Source: Paragordius varius
Lineage: Eukaryota > Nematomorpha
DNA: 64,000 nucleotides
Assembly (NCBI GenBank): GCA_964247055.1
Contig: OZ176051.1
Span: 7,998,001-8,062,000 of the forward strand
Direction of reading: 5' to 3'
Shown here: positions 62,122-64,000 of the stretch, in pieces
Layout of the letters: each line of letters opens with the position of its first letter
How positions within the stretch are numbered: position 1 is the stretch's first letter
Position numbers and translations under genes: made by a program
The notes under the pieces: generated by a model
What the model saw: only the letters and a program-made list of their open reading frames with translations
Database searches by the model: none
Told to the model about the DNA's origin: nothing

Positions 62122-63194
62122 AATAACTATTTTGTAACTATAGTTATCGAAATACGATATTTTTTGGAATGAGGCATTTACAGTTGTCACCAAAAAACAT
62201 GAAATTTTTCAATATGAAAAAGTATTTAGTTTATAGGCTCTGTTTAATTAAAAAAGCTTATCATTAGGGGCTAGGTATAGATGATATTTGGTTGGCGTTC
62301 AAATACTGACAAATGTGAATCATAAAATAATTTTATTTGTATGTTAATAAGGTTAATAATATAAAGATTAGCAGTGTCTATTTGATAGAACGAACATATT
62401 GTGGATTCCATTCGCACGTCTGTGAAAAATATTTAAATCATATTAAAATTAAAAAGCATATTTAAAACATCATAGATTTAGATATTTGCATAAAATTGTT
62501 ACATTAAATAATTAAAGACAGTTTTTCTTAGTCCCGTATTAATATAAAATTGTTGCACCATTTTAGCTAATAAAAATAATAAGCTTGTAATAAAACAGTT
62601 TTTAAATCTTTGGTTGATCAAAAAAGTCTGAATAAATAAATGGTATTTGTTAAAAAAACTAAACAGCTAATTTAAAGTTTACAATTAGGCAATGTATTAT
62701 TTATAGATTTTATTGAAATACTAGTATTTTAAACGTATAATATATTTATTTATTTTGGGAAATACTTTTGCGTTTATTATAGCCAAACCCTAAAAATTGT
62801 GATGGTATAATTGGTGTTTTAAATATCCTTACGTATATATGTTAAACGATTAAGCGTCAACAAGATTTTACCCAAAATTTGAGACTTTATTTATGTAACT
62901 TAATATAATTAGTTCATTGAATAGAAAGTCGTTTACAGATATTCTATTGATTAGCAACCAAAATTAATTGCACCTAAACCCTAAGATAAATCTTAATGTT
63001 AAAAAAAATATTTTGGATACAGCGACCTAATTCGTACTATAAACTAAATTATTTATATTTTAAAATCTCTTCAATTATAATTTTAATTCTTAATAATTTG
63101 AAATTTAAAACAGAAAATGGCATGCATTAATGATATATAAAATTATTAAAATCATAAAACAAAATTTTGGTAAAACCGCCGCATAAGAAAAAAT
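62122..63194. other. AT-rich spacer and 3' flank of the kanadaptin-like gene
   Basis: No exon recognised. The right part should hold the 3' UTR of the minus-strand gene ending at 63195. Confidence 0.35.
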
Positions 63195-63798
63195 TTACAT
63201 AATCTTTAGGTTTAGAAGCGTTAATTTTTCATCAGTTTGTTTCGTCTCATCGATATTTTTTGTGTCTTGTGTCATTGTTTCAGTTATAACTTGTTTATCA
63301 TTTTCATGTGACGCCATTGTAATAGGCCCCTCAAGTATTTCCACTTTTTCTATGTCATGATTTTCATCGCTGTTATTTGACACTACATCATTTGGCGTCA
63401 AAGCATCTAAAGCAAATAAACGTTTAACACTGGGAGCTGGTTCAGCTATTTTCAATAATTTTTGGTAGGATTCAATTTGATCGCATAGCTCTTTCCGTTT
63501 ATGTTTTAATCGACTTAGGGCTAAGAGACTATCATTTTCTTGTCTGTAAAAAGATTGTTTTGATTCATATTGGTTTTGTTTCTGAGTCAATTCATTCATG
63601 AACGCATCTAAAGCATCTACTTCTATACCCTCACCTGTTGGAGTTTGTTTAATAAGGGTAGTACTAAAATATAATTTTAATATAAATACAAATAAAAATT
63701 ATATTGTAATATACATGTAAATTTCGTATACAAGTTTAAATGATATCTTACTCTTCTAACTTTAGATTAGTGATGCGGTCAACTTCTTGGTCCAATGT
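63195..63798 (-). CDS. Kanadaptin-like protein, C-terminal two exons (partial)
   Basis: Minus-strand exon 63798-63752 encodes TLDQEVDRITNLKLE. An 88-nt GT-AG intron follows, then exon 63663-63195, which encodes TTLIKQTPTGEGIEVDALD, AFMNELTQ, a basic helical stretch (LSRLKHKRKELCDQIES) and YQKLLKIAEPAPSVKR, then an acidic low-complexity tail to the stop. The phases agree. The order LDAFM, then a Lys/Leu-rich coiled coil, then LLKIAxPA resembles what I recall of the C-terminus of kanadaptin (SLC4A1AP), a nuclear/cytoplasmic FHA-domain protein. The FHA and double-stranded RNA-binding-like parts would lie beyond the right edge. The assignment rests on this short stretch only; the exon structure is more certain than the name. 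Confidence 0.5.
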
Positions 63799-64000
63799 CT
63801 ATTATAAAAATATATATTGCACATACTCATTTAAATATAACTAAAAGCATTATAGCAGAATTAATTAGTATTATTAGTAAAAAAACTTTTCATACAAGTA
63901 TTCGATTTTACAAATAATTTTATTAATGATAATAATATAATATGGAAAACAAATATTTAATATTCGGGAAAAAATTGATGGTTAAATTACGAAACTAATT
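63799..64000 (-). other. Intron of the kanadaptin-like gene (partial)
   Basis: Minus-strand sequence upstream of the exon at 63798 is T-rich and ends AATAG, fitting an acceptor. The upstream exon is outside the window. Confidence 0.4.

Overview
This is AT-rich (roughly three quarters A+T by eye) animal nuclear DNA. Spliceosomal introns, a LINE, many small inverted-repeat DNA transposon derivatives, a TRPC channel gene and a TMEM106-family gene all point to a metazoan. The TRPC protein carries an LPANE motif after S4, which I recall from the TRPC3/6/7 type rather than from fly Trp/Trpl/Trp-gamma, so a fly is unlikely. Introns run from 23 nt to 2.3 kb. I cannot name the phylum. I see no CRISPR array, rRNA, confident tRNA, retrovirus, LTR element or Polinton.

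Layout. 1-5.4 kb is mostly old repeats: two inverted-repeat families (called A and B here), one inserted in the other, and two hAT-type elements. A 48-residue thymosin-beta-like gene lies at 5.4 kb on the minus strand. 6.6-12.7 kb holds another A copy, a nested pair of elements (D inside C) and a repeat with internal ~480-bp tandem units (E). A complete TMEM106-family C-terminal region lies at 13.2-14.3 kb on the minus strand, split by introns of 26, 58, 23 and 323 nt. 14.9-17.2 kb is a direct duplication with a GC-rich, possibly pol III-derived module, plus fragments of unidentified genes. 17.5-19.9 kb is one LINE whose 5' half is inverted. 20.2-22.2 kb holds an A copy and a hAT-type element. 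23.7-34.1 kb is an 11-exon TRPC gene on the plus strand whose introns carry transposon copies. 35.2-36.1 kb is a small secreted N-glycoprotein gene. 37.7-39.9 kb is repeats. 40.0-57.6 kb is a single-exon gene of 5850 codons for a giant threonine-rich mucin on the minus strand. 58-63 kb is mostly empty apart from a C element. The 3' end of a kanadaptin-like gene enters from the right edge.

The main result is a pair of tail-to-tail secreted-protein genes, the 313-residue N-glycosylated protein and the 5850-residue mucin. They share a gap-free C-terminal domain with identical cysteine spacing, C-x7-C-x27-C-x6-C-x27-C. They look like a local gene family in which one member gained a 37-residue threonine repeat that expanded to roughly 150 copies. 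The other host genes (thymosin, TMEM106, TRPC, kanadaptin-like) show no sign of acting as a cluster. The second strong result is the 23- and 26-nt introns, which are exceptionally short for an animal.
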